Assembly: GCF_004124275.1 (NCBI RefSeq)
Contig: NZ_CP027218.1
Coordinates: forward strand, 62,001-126,000
Length of the DNA stretch: 64,000 bases
DNA from: Pseudomonas sp. DTU12.3
Lineage (GTDB): Bacteria; Pseudomonadota; Gammaproteobacteria; Pseudomonadales; Pseudomonadaceae
Direction: 5' to 3'
The notes beneath the pieces are model-generated. The model was given only the letters and a program-made list of their open reading frames with translations. It did not search any database and was not told where the DNA came from. Shown piece by piece: positions 27,311 to 36,455 of this stretch. Made by a program: the position numbers and the translations under genes. Numbering within the stretch: position 1 is the first letter of the stretch; the number at the start of each line of letters is the position of its first letter.

Positions 27311-29643
27311 ATATAGAACCCTTAGCCGCCAGTGATGCCGCTTTCATGTCGGGGCATATTCATGCGTGTCCTCGGCGTAGTCATTCGACCAGTTTTCAAC
27401 TAGTGGACGAATTTGGTGATGGAAAACCTTACGCCGGTTTGGCGTTCGAGATCGTTGATTACGAAGACACTATCTATACGGGAAAGCTCGATGCCAAGGG
27501 CTTCGGAAAAGTCGACAACCACCATTGCGGCCCGTTAGTGCTTAAAGCAAGTCGCCCATTCGAAGGTTCGGACACACTTTACAAGGCCTTGATAAAAAGG
27601 CCGTATTACCCCCTCCCCATTACCGAACTCCAGGTACGCGCCGAAAAAACCCGTTTTTTCCACAAAACAGGCGTACGTACCCAAGCCAACCCAGCAAAAG
27701 ACTTCGCCGAAACCAATGCTTACTGCCAGATAGAAGTCAGCGAACTAGTAAACCACATTGCGCACTTGCCGCCTCTGGCCCTGCGGCGAGATCCACCGAA
27801 CATGGTGGTGCATAAACTAATGCGCCCGGCGCCAAAATCCAGAAGCTGCACCGTCGTCGATAGATCCGCGCTTGATGCCGGACTGAGCGTCCTCTTCAGT
27901 AAAGCGGATATGGCTACGGTCGAACTTGGATTCTTCCCACCGCCTCCCAAACCCGAGGGCATTGCCCTGTTGCCCAACAAGCATCACGTGCTGGAAGTAC
28001 GCCCGATGAGGGCACTACGGCCCATGCTGTCGACCGGCGACGAATTCTGCGCACTAAACCTCTATCAACTGTCATTGATGGCCACGCTGAGCTACACCGA
28101 TTTCGGCCAAGAACCGAACACCCAACCGGTGAGGACTGACAGCGTGAGCTTCACCGTGCAACCCAGCAGCGGCCACTGGTTTGGCCATGCCCTGCCGCAG
28201 TTTGATGAACTGTGGAAAGTCGATGCCCTGCAAACGAAGAAGTACTACCCCTTGTATGAGGAGGTCCCTTACTCGAAACGTCTGGAAGTGGTGCCGTTCG
28301 ATCCATCGCTCTATCCCGAGGTAAACAACCCCGACTTGGGCGATCAGCAGGAGCACCCGGCCAAACTGCACTTTTTCGATGATCGCGATAAAGACAACAG
28401 CACGGACACCCAGGCCTTCATCACCCATCACGACGAGTTGATATTGATCAGCGTACGCGGGACCAGTGAAATGAAACCCGATGCGATGCGGGATGGGGAT
28501 GCCTATCAGGTTCCTTTTGAGGAAGGAGAAGGCAAGGTACATCGCGGCTTCTACGGCGGCGCCCAAGCGGTTTACCCGTTTGTGGTGAGTTATCTGGAAC
28601 GGTTCTACAGCGGGCAAAAACTGCTGATCACCGGACACAGTCTGGGCGGAGCAATAGCACTTATTTTGTCGGAGATGCTGCGGCGGAATCAGCGCTATCT
28701 TCCGCAGATCGTCCTCTACACCTACGGCGCCCCGCGCGCCGGCGACACCACTTTCATCGAAAGTGCCAAGGCGTTGACCCACCACCGCATCGTCAACCAG
28801 AACGACCCGGTTCCAAGCGTTCCCGCCACATGGATGAACACCTTCGCCAAACCAGAGCCGATGTATATCGCCAATGGAGCAGTGCTGGTTATTACCCCCG
28901 CTGCCGGTTTTGCCTTGTTTGTCTGGGGAATGACCAACTTCTTCGGCGACGAATACGGCCATCACGGTGCCCTGCGCCATTTCATGCCCGTGGTGTTTGG
29001 AAAGGACCATCAGTCATCCATTCTCTGGCAGCCGGGCTGCAGCATCATCAATGATCACGGCTGTGCCGAAGCCTTGCGAAATATCAATGGCTTGCCCAAA
29101 CGCGGCTCTTTTCTGAAGCAGCTCTTCGCGGCTGGCGATCACTCGATGGTTGGCAGCTACATTCCCGGTTGTTGGGCCAGCCTGCGCCGCTGGCAGGAAG
29201 CACTGCAGCTCAAACGCTCTTTGGTCACATCACGGGAGTTCGAATGGGTCAGCGGTGCATTGGAAAATATCAGAAAGCAACTGCGTGCCGTTGAGCGGGA
29301 GATCCAGGCCCACCCCAGCGCCTACGTCCGCCACGAGGAAAGAATCCACAAGGTCACGGTTCTCAACAATGAAATAGACAAAATCAAAATGACCCATGAC
29401 CGCCTGGTCGCTCTGCGCGGCCAGCGCGTCACCGAAGCCGACGTTTATGGCAACTACGCCGACCAGCCCGAGTGGGTGCAGGAAAACCTGCTGCGCTGGA
29501 ACGCTCACCCGGAAAACCTCGTTCAGGAACAACTGGCGATGACTCCGCCAGCCGGCGAAGACCACGATGCCGCCATCGTCGCAATGGCCGGCGGGCATGC
29601 CGTTGGCGCGCCGTTTCAGCTGGATATTGATTCGATCGTGTAG
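27307..29643 (+). CDS. T6SS lipase effector (class 3 lipase fold, Tle-like)
   Basis: A 778-residue protein with an alpha/beta-hydrolase lipase domain. The nucleophile elbow GHSLGG puts the catalytic serine at 445. Likely partners are Asp500 (NQNDPVPSVP) and His612 (GDHSMVGSYIP), spaced as in class 3 lipases. The N-terminus (HACPRRSHSTSFQLVDEFGDG, about 20-80) is the small beta domain I associate with T6SS lipases of Pseudomonas. A hydrophobic stretch at about 525-540 and a coiled-coil C-terminal part (about 640-710) follow. The ATG at 27307 overlaps the lipoprotein stop. Expected action: phospholipid hydrolysis in the target-cell envelope. There is no Sec signal, as expected for T6SS export. 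Confidence 0.88.
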   Translation: MNIEPLAASDAAFMSGHIHACPRRSHSTSFQLVDEFGDGKPYAGLAFEIVDYEDTIYTGKLDAKGFGKVDNHHCGPLVLKASRPFEGSDTLYKALIKRPYYPLPITELQVRAEKTRFFHKTGVRTQANPAKDFAETNAYCQIEVSELVNHIAHLPPLALRRDPPNMVVHKLMRPAPKSRSCTVVDRSALDAGLSVLFSKADMATVELGFFPPPPKPEGIALLPNKHHVLEVRPMRALRPMLSTGDEFCALNLYQLSLMATLSYTDFGQEPNTQPVRTDSVSFTVQPSSGHWFGHALPQFDELWKVDALQTKKYYPLYEEVPYSKRLEVVPFDPSLYPEVNNPDLGDQQEHPAKLHFFDDRDKDNSTDTQAFITHHDELILISVRGTSEMKPDAMRDGDAYQVPFEEGEGKVHRGFYGGAQAVYPFVVSYLERFYSGQKLLITGHSLGGAIALILSEMLRRNQRYLPQIVLYTYGAPRAGDTTFIESAKALTHHRIVNQNDPVPSVPATWMNTFAKPEPMYIANGAVLVITPAAGFALFVWGMTNFFGDEYGHHGALRHFMPVVFGKDHQSSILWQPGCSIINDHGCAEALRNINGLPKRGSFLKQLFAAGDHSMVGSYIPGCWASLRRWQEALQLKRSLVTSREFEWVSGALENIRKQLRAVEREIQAHPSAYVRHEERIHKVTVLNNEIDKIKMTHDRLVALRGQRVTEADVYGNYADQPEWVQENLLRWNAHPENLVQEQLAMTPPAGEDHDAAIVAMAGGHAVGAPFQLDIDSIV

Positions 29644-29738
29644 CGGCTAAACAACGCGCGGACAAACCTTGGCTATGCCAGAATCCAACGCCCACAAAAT
29701 CTGCACCCTCTACTACGGCTGGTAAGGAGCTTCACTTC

Positions 29739-30095
29739 ATGGAATTGAAAACCCTATTTTTCGCAGCACTTATTTGGCTGCCAATCACCCAAGCATCCGC
29801 GGACACCCCCTCACTGGACGGCCATTACTACCTGGTCGGAGCAATGGAAATGGGCGCTGAATTGCTGCTGCGCAAGGACGGCACCTTTGACGCGGGCGTG
29901 GCGTACGGGAGTGCCGACGGTTTTGCCAAAGGCACCTGGCAGGTGGACAAGGAAATACTGACGCTGAAAAGTGCAACCAAGCCTGCTTCCGATAAAGATT
30001 TGTCTGCCCTGTTCGAGGATCTGCAATTGGCCGTTGAGCCAAATTGCCTGGCCGTAGACTTCGGCAACGGCAAAGCCTGCTTCCGCCGCCAATAA
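29739..30095 (+). CDS. small secreted protein of unknown function
   Basis: A 118-residue protein with a signal peptide (MELKTLFFAALIWLPITQASA, cleavage near residue 21). The mature part reads DGHYYLVGAMEMGAELLLRK, then GTFDAGVAYGSADGFAKGTW and a C-terminal CLAVDFGNGKACFRRQ with two cysteines, a pattern that suggests a small lipocalin-like beta-barrel. A strong AAGGAG site precedes the ATG. It is 95 bases after the lipase and ends before a strong terminator. Whether it belongs to the effector module or is an independent periplasmic protein cannot be told. Confidence 0.75.
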   Translation: MELKTLFFAALIWLPITQASADTPSLDGHYYLVGAMEMGAELLLRKDGTFDAGVAYGSADGFAKGTWQVDKEILTLKSATKPASDKDLSALFEDLQLAVEPNCLAVDFGNGKACFRRQ

Positions 30096-30111
30096 CCTGG
30101 CTTGCTGCCAC

Positions 30112-30153
30112 AAAAAATGGGCACCCGACCGCAATCGGTGTGCCCATTTTTTA
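30112..30153. terminator. bidirectional rho-independent terminator
   Basis: AAAAAATGGGCAC ... GTGCCCATTTTTT forms a long stem flanked by an A run and a T run, so it can work on both strands. It separates the plus-strand effector region from the convergent hupA gene. Confidence 0.85.
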
Positions 30154-30191
30154 TTACGGTGTTCCCCCGCTATTCAGGGGATCCGCCGCAA

Positions 30192-30467
30192 TTAAGGATT
30201 AACGCTGTCTTTCAACGACTTGCCTGGCTTGAACGCAACGGTGTTGCTGGCCTTGATTTTCACCGGCTCGCCGGTTTGCGGGTTTTTGCCGGTGCGGGCG
30301 CCGCGGTGGCGTTGCAGGAAGGTGCCGAAGCCTACCAGCGTCACGCTGTCCTTGCGGTGCAGAGCGCCGGTGATTTCTTCGAGAACGGCGTTGAGTACGC
30401 GGTTGGCCTGTTCTTTGGTCAGATCTGCTTTTTCAGCGATTGCAGCGGCGAGTTCTGGTTTACGCAT
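30192..30467 (-). CDS. hupA: DNA-binding protein HU-alpha
   Basis: Histone-like nucleoid protein, 91 residues. It contains the HU signature with the DNA-bending arm (GFGTFLQRHRGARTGKNPQT, ending in GEPVKIKASNTVAFKPGK). The N-terminus MRKPELAAAIAEKADLTKEQ fits the Pseudomonas HupA paralogue found next to the rubredoxin genes. It marks the start of conserved core genome in this window and is transcribed away from the rubredoxin reductase gene end. Confidence 0.95.
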   Translation of the reverse strand: MRKPELAAAIAEKADLTKEQANRVLNAVLEEITGALHRKDSVTLVGFGTFLQRHRGARTGKNPQTGEPVKIKASNTVAFKPGKSLKDSVNP

Positions 30468-30657
30468 TAGTGAAGCCCCTTTGACGGTTTTTTGTTGTTA
30501 TGTCCGTGCTGTTCTCGTTGGAACAGCGCCCAAGGCGCCGCAGGCTCTACTCTGCGGCAGACGGGAGTGAGAATGGCACGCGGACAAGGCCTGCGCCAGT
30601 CTCACTACGACCTTTGTGGGGGCAAAAGCGGGGTGATTCCGACAGAACGACCGGTAT

Positions 30658-31806
30658 TTACGCCAGCAAGGCCGGAAGCTGTTTGTTCAGGGCGAGTTTT
30701 TCCATGACGGCGGCGCCCGTCAGCGCATAGCCGAGCAACTGACCGTCGGAGCCGTGGCACAGGGCCTTGATGTCGGCGCCCTGCCCTTCAATGGTCCAGC
30801 TGCCTTCGCTGCCGCGTGGCGGTAGCGAAACCACCAATGGGCAAACCGGGGTTTTCACGGTGATCGGCATCGGGCCGTAGCTCACTGCGGTAGGGTTTCC
30901 TGCCAGAGTTTGTGCCAGCGCTCGCGCACAGCTCATGAGGGGCATTACGTACAGCAGATTCAGCCCATCGACCTCGGCGCAGTCGCCCAGGGCGTAGATA
31001 TTGGCGTGGGAAGTTTGCAACTGACGATCGACCACGACGCCGCGATTGACCTGTACGCCGGCGGCCGCCGCCAGATCAATGCGTGGGCGCAAGCCAATGG
31101 CGGAAACCACCACATCGCAGGCAATGACCTGGCCGTCGGACAGATGCGCTTCCAGGCCTTCCGCGACTTTGTGCAAGCGGGTCAGTACCGGGCCGAGGTG
31201 GAATTTCGCCCCGAGGCCTTCCAGCCCAGCCTGCACCGCTGCCGCAGCCGCCGGGTGCAGCAGGGTCGGCATCACTTGTTCGCACGGCGCAACCAGTTGC
31301 ACTTCATAGCCACCAAGGATCAGGTCGTTGGCGAATTCACAACCAATCAGGCCGGCACCCAACAGCAAAACGCGGCGTTTACCGGCCGCTGCAGCACGGA
31401 AACGCGCGTAGTCTTCGAGATCGTTGATCGGGAAGACCAGATCCGCGCCATCGCCTTCGATGGGCACGCGCACGGTTTCTGCGCCCCAGGCGAGAATCAG
31501 GTCACGGTAGGCCACCGCTTCTTCACCGATCCACAAACGCTTGTGGCCGGCATCGATGCCGCTGATGCGCGTATGGGTGCGCACTTCGGCTTTCAACTGC
31601 TCGGCCATCGCGCCGGGTTCGGCCATGCTCAGGCCATCGGCGTCCTTGTTCTTGCCGAAACCGGTGGAGAGCATCGGCTTGGAGTAAGAGCGACCGTCAT
31701 CGGCGGTAATCAACAGCAGCGGGGTTTCGCTGTCGAGTTTGCGAAACTCCCGGGCCAGGTTGTAGCCCGCAAGGCCAGTGCCGATGATGACGACAGGTGC
31801 GCTCAT
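30658..31806 (-). CDS. rubB: rubredoxin-NAD(+) reductase
   Basis: FAD-dependent NADH:rubredoxin reductase, 382 residues. It has an FAD-binding [13 protein letters not shown] motif at about 8-20, an NAD-binding [13 protein letters not shown] motif at about 150, and the conserved FAD-contacting [12 protein letters not shown] near 280. It passes electrons to the rubredoxin encoded 20 bases upstream, for alkane hydroxylation or detoxification of reactive oxygen (family knowledge). The ATG is at 31804-31806 after an AAGGAG site. Confidence 0.93.
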   Translation of the reverse strand: MSAPVVIIGTGLAGYNLAREFRKLDSETPLLLITADDGRSYSKPMLSTGFGKNKDADGLSMAEPGAMAEQLKAEVRTHTRISGIDAGHKRLWIGEEAVAYRDLILAWGAETVRVPIEGDGADLVFPINDLEDYARFRAAAAGKRRVLLLGAGLIGCEFANDLILGGYEVQLVAPCEQVMPTLLHPAAAAAVQAGLEGLGAKFHLGPVLTRLHKVAEGLEAHLSDGQVIACDVVVSAIGLRPRIDLAAAAGVQVNRGVVVDRQLQTSHANIYALGDCAEVDGLNLLYVMPLMSCARALAQTLAGNPTAVSYGPMPITVKTPVCPLVVSLPPRGSEGSWTIEGQGADIKALCHGSDGQLLGYALTGAAVMEKLALNKQLPALLA

Positions 31807-31826
31807 GCCTTACTCCTTTGTTTTGC

Positions 31827-31994
31827 TTAGTTGATTTCGATCATTTCGAAGTCCATCTTGCCGACACCGCAGTCCGGGCACAGCCAGTCTTCCGGCACGT
31901 CCTGCCACAGGGTGCCCGGCGCAATGCCGTCATCCGGCCAGCCGTCGGCTTCGTTGTAGATCAGGCCGCAGACCACACATTGCCACTTTTTCAT
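31827..31994 (-). CDS. rubA: rubredoxin
   Basis: A 55-residue iron protein. The four iron ligands are in CVVCG (Cys 6 and 9) and CPDCG (Cys 39 and 42), with the typical [20 protein letters not shown] and [10 protein letters not shown] surroundings. One-electron carrier reduced by the adjacent RubB. Only one rubredoxin gene is present here, whereas P. aeruginosa has two in tandem at this place. Confidence 0.95.
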   Translation of the reverse strand: MKKWQCVVCGLIYNEADGWPDDGIAPGTLWQDVPEDWLCPDCGVGKMDFEMIEIN

Positions 31995-32195
31995 TCGGGT
32001 ACTTCCTCAGGGTTCAGGCTTATTGCCGGCGCGGACGGTCGATGGGTATTGCGCTGCCATCCGGCTCAGGGCGTTTTGTACTGATGGAGCCGGGCAGATG
32101 CAAGCCTGTTCGGCGCAATGGCGTCCCGGCCCCATCAATATCGCTGCCCGCCATGGTAAGCTCGCCGCCTCATTTGCGGCCAATAATGACTCATT

Positions 32196-32756
32196 GTGCA
32201 ACAGACTAATCCCTCCCCGGCCCCGCTCTGGCTGGCCCAAAGCCAACTGACGTCCCTCCCCGATTCGTTGACCCTCGACTGGTTGTTCGACGAAGGCTCG
32301 CTCACTCGCCGACTGACCCGCCTGTCCAATGATGGCTTTAGCGTGACGCCGTTGTTCGAAGGCTGGGACACCCTGCGCGCCGACGAATGCGCCGCGCTGA
32401 ATCTGGCTGAAGGCAGCGAAGGCTGGGTGCGCGAGGTGTATTTGCGCGGTCATGGCGAAGCTTGGGTGTTTGCCCGCAGCGTCGCCTCACGCAGCGCCTT
32501 GCAGGGCGATGGCTTGCACATGGATGAACTGGGCAGCCGTTCGCTGGGCGAATTGTTGTTTTGCGATCAGGCCTTCCAGCGTCGCGCCATCGAAGTCTGC
32601 CGCTACCCTGAGCAATGGCTGCCGCCTGCCGCCAAGGCGCCCGAACTGTGGGGCCGCCGCTCGCGCTTCGACCGTGGCGCGCTGAGCGTATTGGTCGCGG
32701 AAATTTTCCTGCCGAATCTGTGGTGCGCCGCCCGCGCCCATCCGGAGAACAGCTGA
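32196..32756 (+). CDS. ubiC: chorismate--pyruvate lyase
   Basis: Converts chorismate to 4-hydroxybenzoate and pyruvate, the first committed step of ubiquinone synthesis. It has 186 residues, with the family sequence [17 protein letters not shown] and [20 protein letters not shown]; the C-terminal part has [22 protein letters not shown]. The start is a GTG at 32196; no ATG in frame gives the full N-terminus. Its stop overlaps the ubiA start by one base. Confidence 0.94.
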   Translation: MQQTNPSPAPLWLAQSQLTSLPDSLTLDWLFDEGSLTRRLTRLSNDGFSVTPLFEGWDTLRADECAALNLAEGSEGWVREVYLRGHGEAWVFARSVASRSALQGDGLHMDELGSRSLGELLFCDQAFQRRAIEVCRYPEQWLPPAAKAPELWGRRSRFDRGALSVLVAEIFLPNLWCAARAHPENS

Positions 32757-33646
32757 TGTATCAGAGCCTGCTCAAGTCCCTGAACCGCTTGAACCCGCGC
32801 GCCTGGGATTTCATTCAGCTGACCCGGATGGACAAGCCGATCGGCATTTACCTGCTGCTCTGGCCGACGCTGTGGGCGCTGTGGATTGCCGGCAAGGGCT
32901 CGCCATCACTGGCCAACGTGGTGATTTTTGTCCTCGGCGTGATCCTGACTCGCGCCGGTGGTTGCGTGATCAACGATTGGGCCGATCGCAAGGTCGACGG
33001 CCACGTCAAACGCACCGCGCAACGGCCATTGGCTGCGGGCAGAATCAGTTCGAAAGAAGCGCTGGTGTTCTTTGCGCTGTTGATGGGCGTGAGTTTTCTG
33101 CTGGTGCTGTGTACCAATGCGCCGACGATCTGGTTATCGCTGGGCGGTTTGGCGTTGGCGTTCACCTATCCGTTCATGAAGCGCTTTACCTATTACCCGC
33201 AAGTGGTGCTGGGCGCGGCGTTCTCGTGGGGCATGCCGATGGCGTTCACCGCCGAGACCGGCGAGTTGCCGGCGGCAGCATGGCTGCTGTGGATCGCCAA
33301 TTTACTGTGGACCGTGGGTTACGACACGTATTACGCGATGACTGACCGGGATGATGATTTGAAGATTGGCGTGAAATCCACAGCGATTCTGTTTGGCGAG
33401 GCGGACCGGGTGATCATCCTGAGTTTGCAGGCGCTGTCGCTGGGCTGCCTGTTACTGGCGGGGTCGAAGTTCGAGCTGGGGACGTGGTTCCATCTCGGCT
33501 TGCTGGTGGCTGCTGGCTGTTATGCGTGGGAGTTCTGGTACACCCGCGATCGTGACCGCATGCGTTGCTTCAAGGCGTTTTTGCACAACCATTGGGCCGG
33601 GTTGGCGATTTTCGTCGGGATCGTGCTGGATTACGCGCTGCGCTAA
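32756..33646 (+). CDS. ubiA: 4-hydroxybenzoate octaprenyltransferase
   Basis: Integral membrane prenyltransferase that adds the polyprenyl chain to 4-hydroxybenzoate. It has 296 residues, about eight hydrophobic segments, and the two Asp-rich motifs [12 protein letters not shown] (about 74-85) and [13 protein letters not shown] (about 195-207). The ATG at 32756 overlaps the ubiC stop (TGATG), so translation is coupled. A longer open frame upstream lies inside ubiC and is not real. Confidence 0.96.
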   Translation: MYQSLLKSLNRLNPRAWDFIQLTRMDKPIGIYLLLWPTLWALWIAGKGSPSLANVVIFVLGVILTRAGGCVINDWADRKVDGHVKRTAQRPLAAGRISSKEALVFFALLMGVSFLLVLCTNAPTIWLSLGGLALAFTYPFMKRFTYYPQVVLGAAFSWGMPMAFTAETGELPAAAWLLWIANLLWTVGYDTYYAMTDRDDDLKIGVKSTAILFGEADRVIILSLQALSLGCLLLAGSKFELGTWFHLGLLVAAGCYAWEFWYTRDRDRMRCFKAFLHNHWAGLAIFVGIVLDYALR

Positions 33647-33657
33647 ACACAAATCAA

Positions 33658-33748
33658 TGTAGGAGTGAGCCTGCTCGCGATAGCGGTGTATCAGTTAACG
33701 AAAATGCCGACTGATACACCGCTATCGCGAGCAAGCCCGCTCCCACAG
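33658..33748. repeat. REPIN-like inverted repeat (GCTCGCGA family)
   Basis: Arms TGTAGGAGTGAGCCTGCTCG... and ...CGAGCAAGCCCGCTCCCACA, extended inward by GATAGCGGTGTATCAGT and its near-complement, with a short centre. It lies between the convergent ubiA and the next minus-strand gene, where it could also serve as a bidirectional terminator. Confidence 0.85.
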
Positions 33749-33759
33749 GGGATTTGCGT

Positions 33760-34143
33760 TTATTTGTGCTCGTGCACCACGTGCCACATTTCCTTCATGC
33801 CATCACCCTTCATTTCTCCAGGCTTCTCATCTTTCATGAAGGTGTACAGCGGCTTGCCGTCGTAGGCGTATTGCATCATGCCGTCATCGCGCTTGATCAC
33901 TGTCCATTTGCCTTCAGCTTTGGCGCCCGCCGGCGCCATCATTGGCGGCCAGTTTTTCGCGCAATCGCCGGTGCACATCGACTTGCCGCCAGCGTCCTTG
34001 TCGAACGTGTAAACGGTCATGCCTTTGTGATCGACCATCATGCCGTCTTTCATCATGGCCGGCTCGGCGGCCATGGCAAATCCGGGCAGAGTCAGGGCAG
34101 CAGCCATCAGCAGTGCTTTAAAGGAAACAGTCATTTGAGTCAT
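33760..34143 (-). CDS. secreted methionine-rich protein of the COG4315 repeat family
   Basis: A 127-residue protein with a signal peptide (cleavage after AMA, about residue 25). Two copies of the family motif Y-x-aromatic-x-x-D/E are seen: TVYTFDKDAGGKSMCTGDCA and PLYTFMKDEKPGE. The mature part is rich in Met and ends in WHVVHEHK, features that can bind copper, but function in the family is not established. The start may be at 34143 or 34131 (MTVSFKA). It lies divergent from phoB. Confidence 0.88.
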   Translation of the reverse strand: MTQMTVSFKALLMAAALTLPGFAMAAEPAMMKDGMMVDHKGMTVYTFDKDAGGKSMCTGDCAKNWPPMMAPAGAKAEGKWTVIKRDDGMMQYAYDGKPLYTFMKDEKPGEMKGDGMKEMWHVVHEHK

Positions 34144-34223
34144 GGAAACCTTCTTTTGTGGTTGTCAGGATTCGGACTTAGAGCTTAGTTGAGGATTTGC
34201 ACAATCGCCGCCGGACTAAAATA

Positions 34224-34241
34224 CTGTCACACGACTGCAAT
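34224..34241 (+). promoter_or_regulatory. Pho box upstream of phoB
   Basis: CTGTCAC-ACGA-CTGCAAT matches the PhoB site (two CTGTCAT-type heptamers 11 bases apart) at 11 of 14 positions. It ends 53 bases before the phoB ATG, which fits autoregulation of phoB-phoR. Confidence 0.8.
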
Positions 34242-34294
34242 AATTCCGTTATCTAATGCGGCGCAAGACAGTTAAATGACAAGAGGATTAAGGC

Positions 34295-34984
34295 ATGGTT
34301 GGCAGGAGCATTCTGATCGTCGACGACGAAGCGCCCATTCGCGAAATGATCGCCGTTGCGTTGGAAATGGCCGGCTATGACTGCCTCGAGGCAGAGAACT
34401 CGCAGCAGGCACACGCCATCATCGTCGACCGCAAGCCGGACCTGATCCTGCTCGACTGGATGCTGCCCGGCACGTCGGGCATCGAGTTGGCCCGTCGTCT
34501 GAAACGCGATGAGCTGACCGGGGACATCCCGATCATCATGCTCACCGCCAAGGGCGAAGAGGACAACAAGATCCAGGGGCTGGAAGTCGGCGCCGACGAC
34601 TACATCACCAAACCGTTTTCCCCACGCGAACTGGTCGCACGCCTGAAAGCCGTGCTGCGTCGCGCCGGCCCGACCGATGGCGAAGCGCCGATTGAAGTCG
34701 GTGGCCTGCTGCTCGACCCGATCAGCCACCGCGTGACCATCGACGGCAAACCCGCCGAAATGGGCCCGACCGAATACCGTCTGCTGCAATTCTTCATGAC
34801 CCACCAGGAACGCGCCTACACCCGTGGCCAGTTGCTGGATCAGGTCTGGGGCGGCAACGTCTATGTTGAAGAGCGCACCGTCGACGTGCACATCCGCCGC
34901 CTGCGCAAGGCCCTCGGCGACGCCTACGAAAATCTGGTACAAACCGTGCGCGGCACTGGCTACCGGTTTTCCACCAAGGCCTGA
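34295..34984 (+). CDS. phoB: phosphate regulon response regulator PhoB
   Basis: OmpR-family regulator of 229 residues. The receiver domain has acidic residues at 10-11 and phosphoacceptor Asp54 ([10 protein letters not shown]). The winged-helix domain ends [26 protein letters not shown]. When phosphorylated by PhoR under phosphate limitation, it binds Pho boxes such as those before phoB, pstS and pstC in this window. Confidence 0.98.
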   Translation: MVGRSILIVDDEAPIREMIAVALEMAGYDCLEAENSQQAHAIIVDRKPDLILLDWMLPGTSGIELARRLKRDELTGDIPIIMLTAKGEEDNKIQGLEVGADDYITKPFSPRELVARLKAVLRRAGPTDGEAPIEVGGLLLDPISHRVTIDGKPAEMGPTEYRLLQFFMTHQERAYTRGQLLDQVWGGNVYVEERTVDVHIRRLRKALGDAYENLVQTVRGTGYRFSTKA

Positions 34985-35022
34985 GCCGACCGCCAGACTC
35001 GCTGACAAGGACCGTATTTCCC

Positions 35023-36345
35023 GTGAATCAAAACTGGCATGGCACCCTGATTCGCCACATGCTGTTGCTGGTCACCGCCTGCCTGGTGATCGGCCTGATC
35101 ACCGGCTATTACGGCTGGAGCCTCGCGGCGGGCCTGGGGATTTATCTGGGCTGGACGCTCAAGCAATTGCTGCGCCTGCACGAATGGCTGCGCCAGCACC
35201 AACCCGACGAAGCACCGCCCGACGGCTATGGCCTGTGGGGCGAGGTGTTCGACAGCATCTACCATCTGCAACGCCGTGATCAACGGGTGCGCGGGCGGCT
35301 GCAAGCGGTGATCGACCGGGTTCAGGAATCCACCGCAGCGCTGAAAGATGCGGTGATCATGCTCGACAGCGACGGCAATCTGGAATGGTGGAACCGTGCT
35401 GCCGAAACCCTGCTCGGTCTGAAGACCCCGCAGGACAGTGGCCAACCGGTGACCAACCTGGTGCGCCATCCGCGCTTCAAGGAATACTTTGAGCAGGAAA
35501 GCTACGCCGAACCGCTGGAAATCCCCTCGCCAACCAACGATCGCGTGCGCATTCAGCTGTACCTGACCCGCTACGGCAACAACGAACACTTGATGCTGGT
35601 GCGTGACGTCACGCGGATTCATCAACTGGAACAGATGCGCAAAGACTTCATTGCCAACGTCTCCCACGAATTGCGCACGCCGTTGACGGTGATTTGCGGT
35701 TATCTGGAAACCCTGCTCGACAACGTCGAAGAGGTGAATCCACGCTGGAGCCGCGCCCTGCAGCAGATGCAACAACAGGGCGGGCGCATGCAGACGCTGC
35801 TCAACGACCTGTTGCTGCTGGCGAAACTGGAAGCCACCGATTACCCGTCGGACAACCAGCCAGTGCAGGTCGATACGCTGTTGCAATCGATCAAAAGCGA
35901 CGCGCAGCAATTGTCCGCTTCGAAAAATCAGCGCATCACCCTCGAAGCCGATGCCGGGCTACTGCTCAAGGGCAGCGAGGCGGAGTTGCGCAGTGCATTT
36001 TCCAATCTGGTTTTCAATGCGGTGAAGTACACCCCGGCCGAGGGCAACATCCGCATTCGCTGGTGGGGCGACGATCAGGGTGCACACCTCAGCGTGCAGG
36101 ATTCCGGAATCGGCATCGACAGCAAACACTTGCCGCGCCTGACCGAACGCTTCTATCGCGTCGACTCCAGCCGCAACTCCAACACTGGCGGCACCGGCCT
36201 CGGTCTGGCCATCGTCAAACACGTGTTGCTGCGCCACCGCGCGCGGATGGAGATCAGCAGCGTGCCCGGTCACGGCAGCACGTTCACCTGCCATTTTGCC
36301 CCGGCGCAAGTGGCCAGCGTACGGGCGATCAGCGCCGCTGAGTAA
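35023..36345 (+). CDS. phoR: phosphate regulon sensor histidine kinase PhoR
   Basis: Membrane sensor kinase of 440 residues. Hydrophobic segments lie at about 12-48 and a PAS domain at about 100-200 (LKDAVIMLDSDGNLEWWNRAA). The dimerisation motif FIANVSHELRTPLT has the phosphorylated His215, and an ATPase domain follows (DSGIGIDSKHLPRLTERFYR, then GGTGLGLAIVKHVL). There is no large periplasmic sensor; signalling goes through the Pst transporter and PhoU. The start is a GTG at 35023, 38 bases after phoB. Confidence 0.97.
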   Translation: MNQNWHGTLIRHMLLLVTACLVIGLITGYYGWSLAAGLGIYLGWTLKQLLRLHEWLRQHQPDEAPPDGYGLWGEVFDSIYHLQRRDQRVRGRLQAVIDRVQESTAALKDAVIMLDSDGNLEWWNRAAETLLGLKTPQDSGQPVTNLVRHPRFKEYFEQESYAEPLEIPSPTNDRVRIQLYLTRYGNNEHLMLVRDVTRIHQLEQMRKDFIANVSHELRTPLTVICGYLETLLDNVEEVNPRWSRALQQMQQQGGRMQTLLNDLLLLAKLEATDYPSDNQPVQVDTLLQSIKSDAQQLSASKNQRITLEADAGLLLKGSEAELRSAFSNLVFNAVKYTPAEGNIRIRWWGDDQGAHLSVQDSGIGIDSKHLPRLTERFYRVDSSRNSNTGGTGLGLAIVKHVLLRHRARMEISSVPGHGSTFTCHFAPAQVASVRAISAAE

Positions 36346-36455
36346 TGTCGCACTAGGCAATCGCCAGGTCAGCCGCTACATTGGCTGACTTGTGCCTGCC
36401 TTTCAGGCGCGACTTTCACCTCTTTTGAATCACACGGAACCCGCAAAACTCCATC

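Noticed and set aside
36368..36389. Inverted repeat GTCAGCC/GGCTGAC after phoR
   Set aside because: Only 7 bases and no T tract; too weak to annotate as a terminator.
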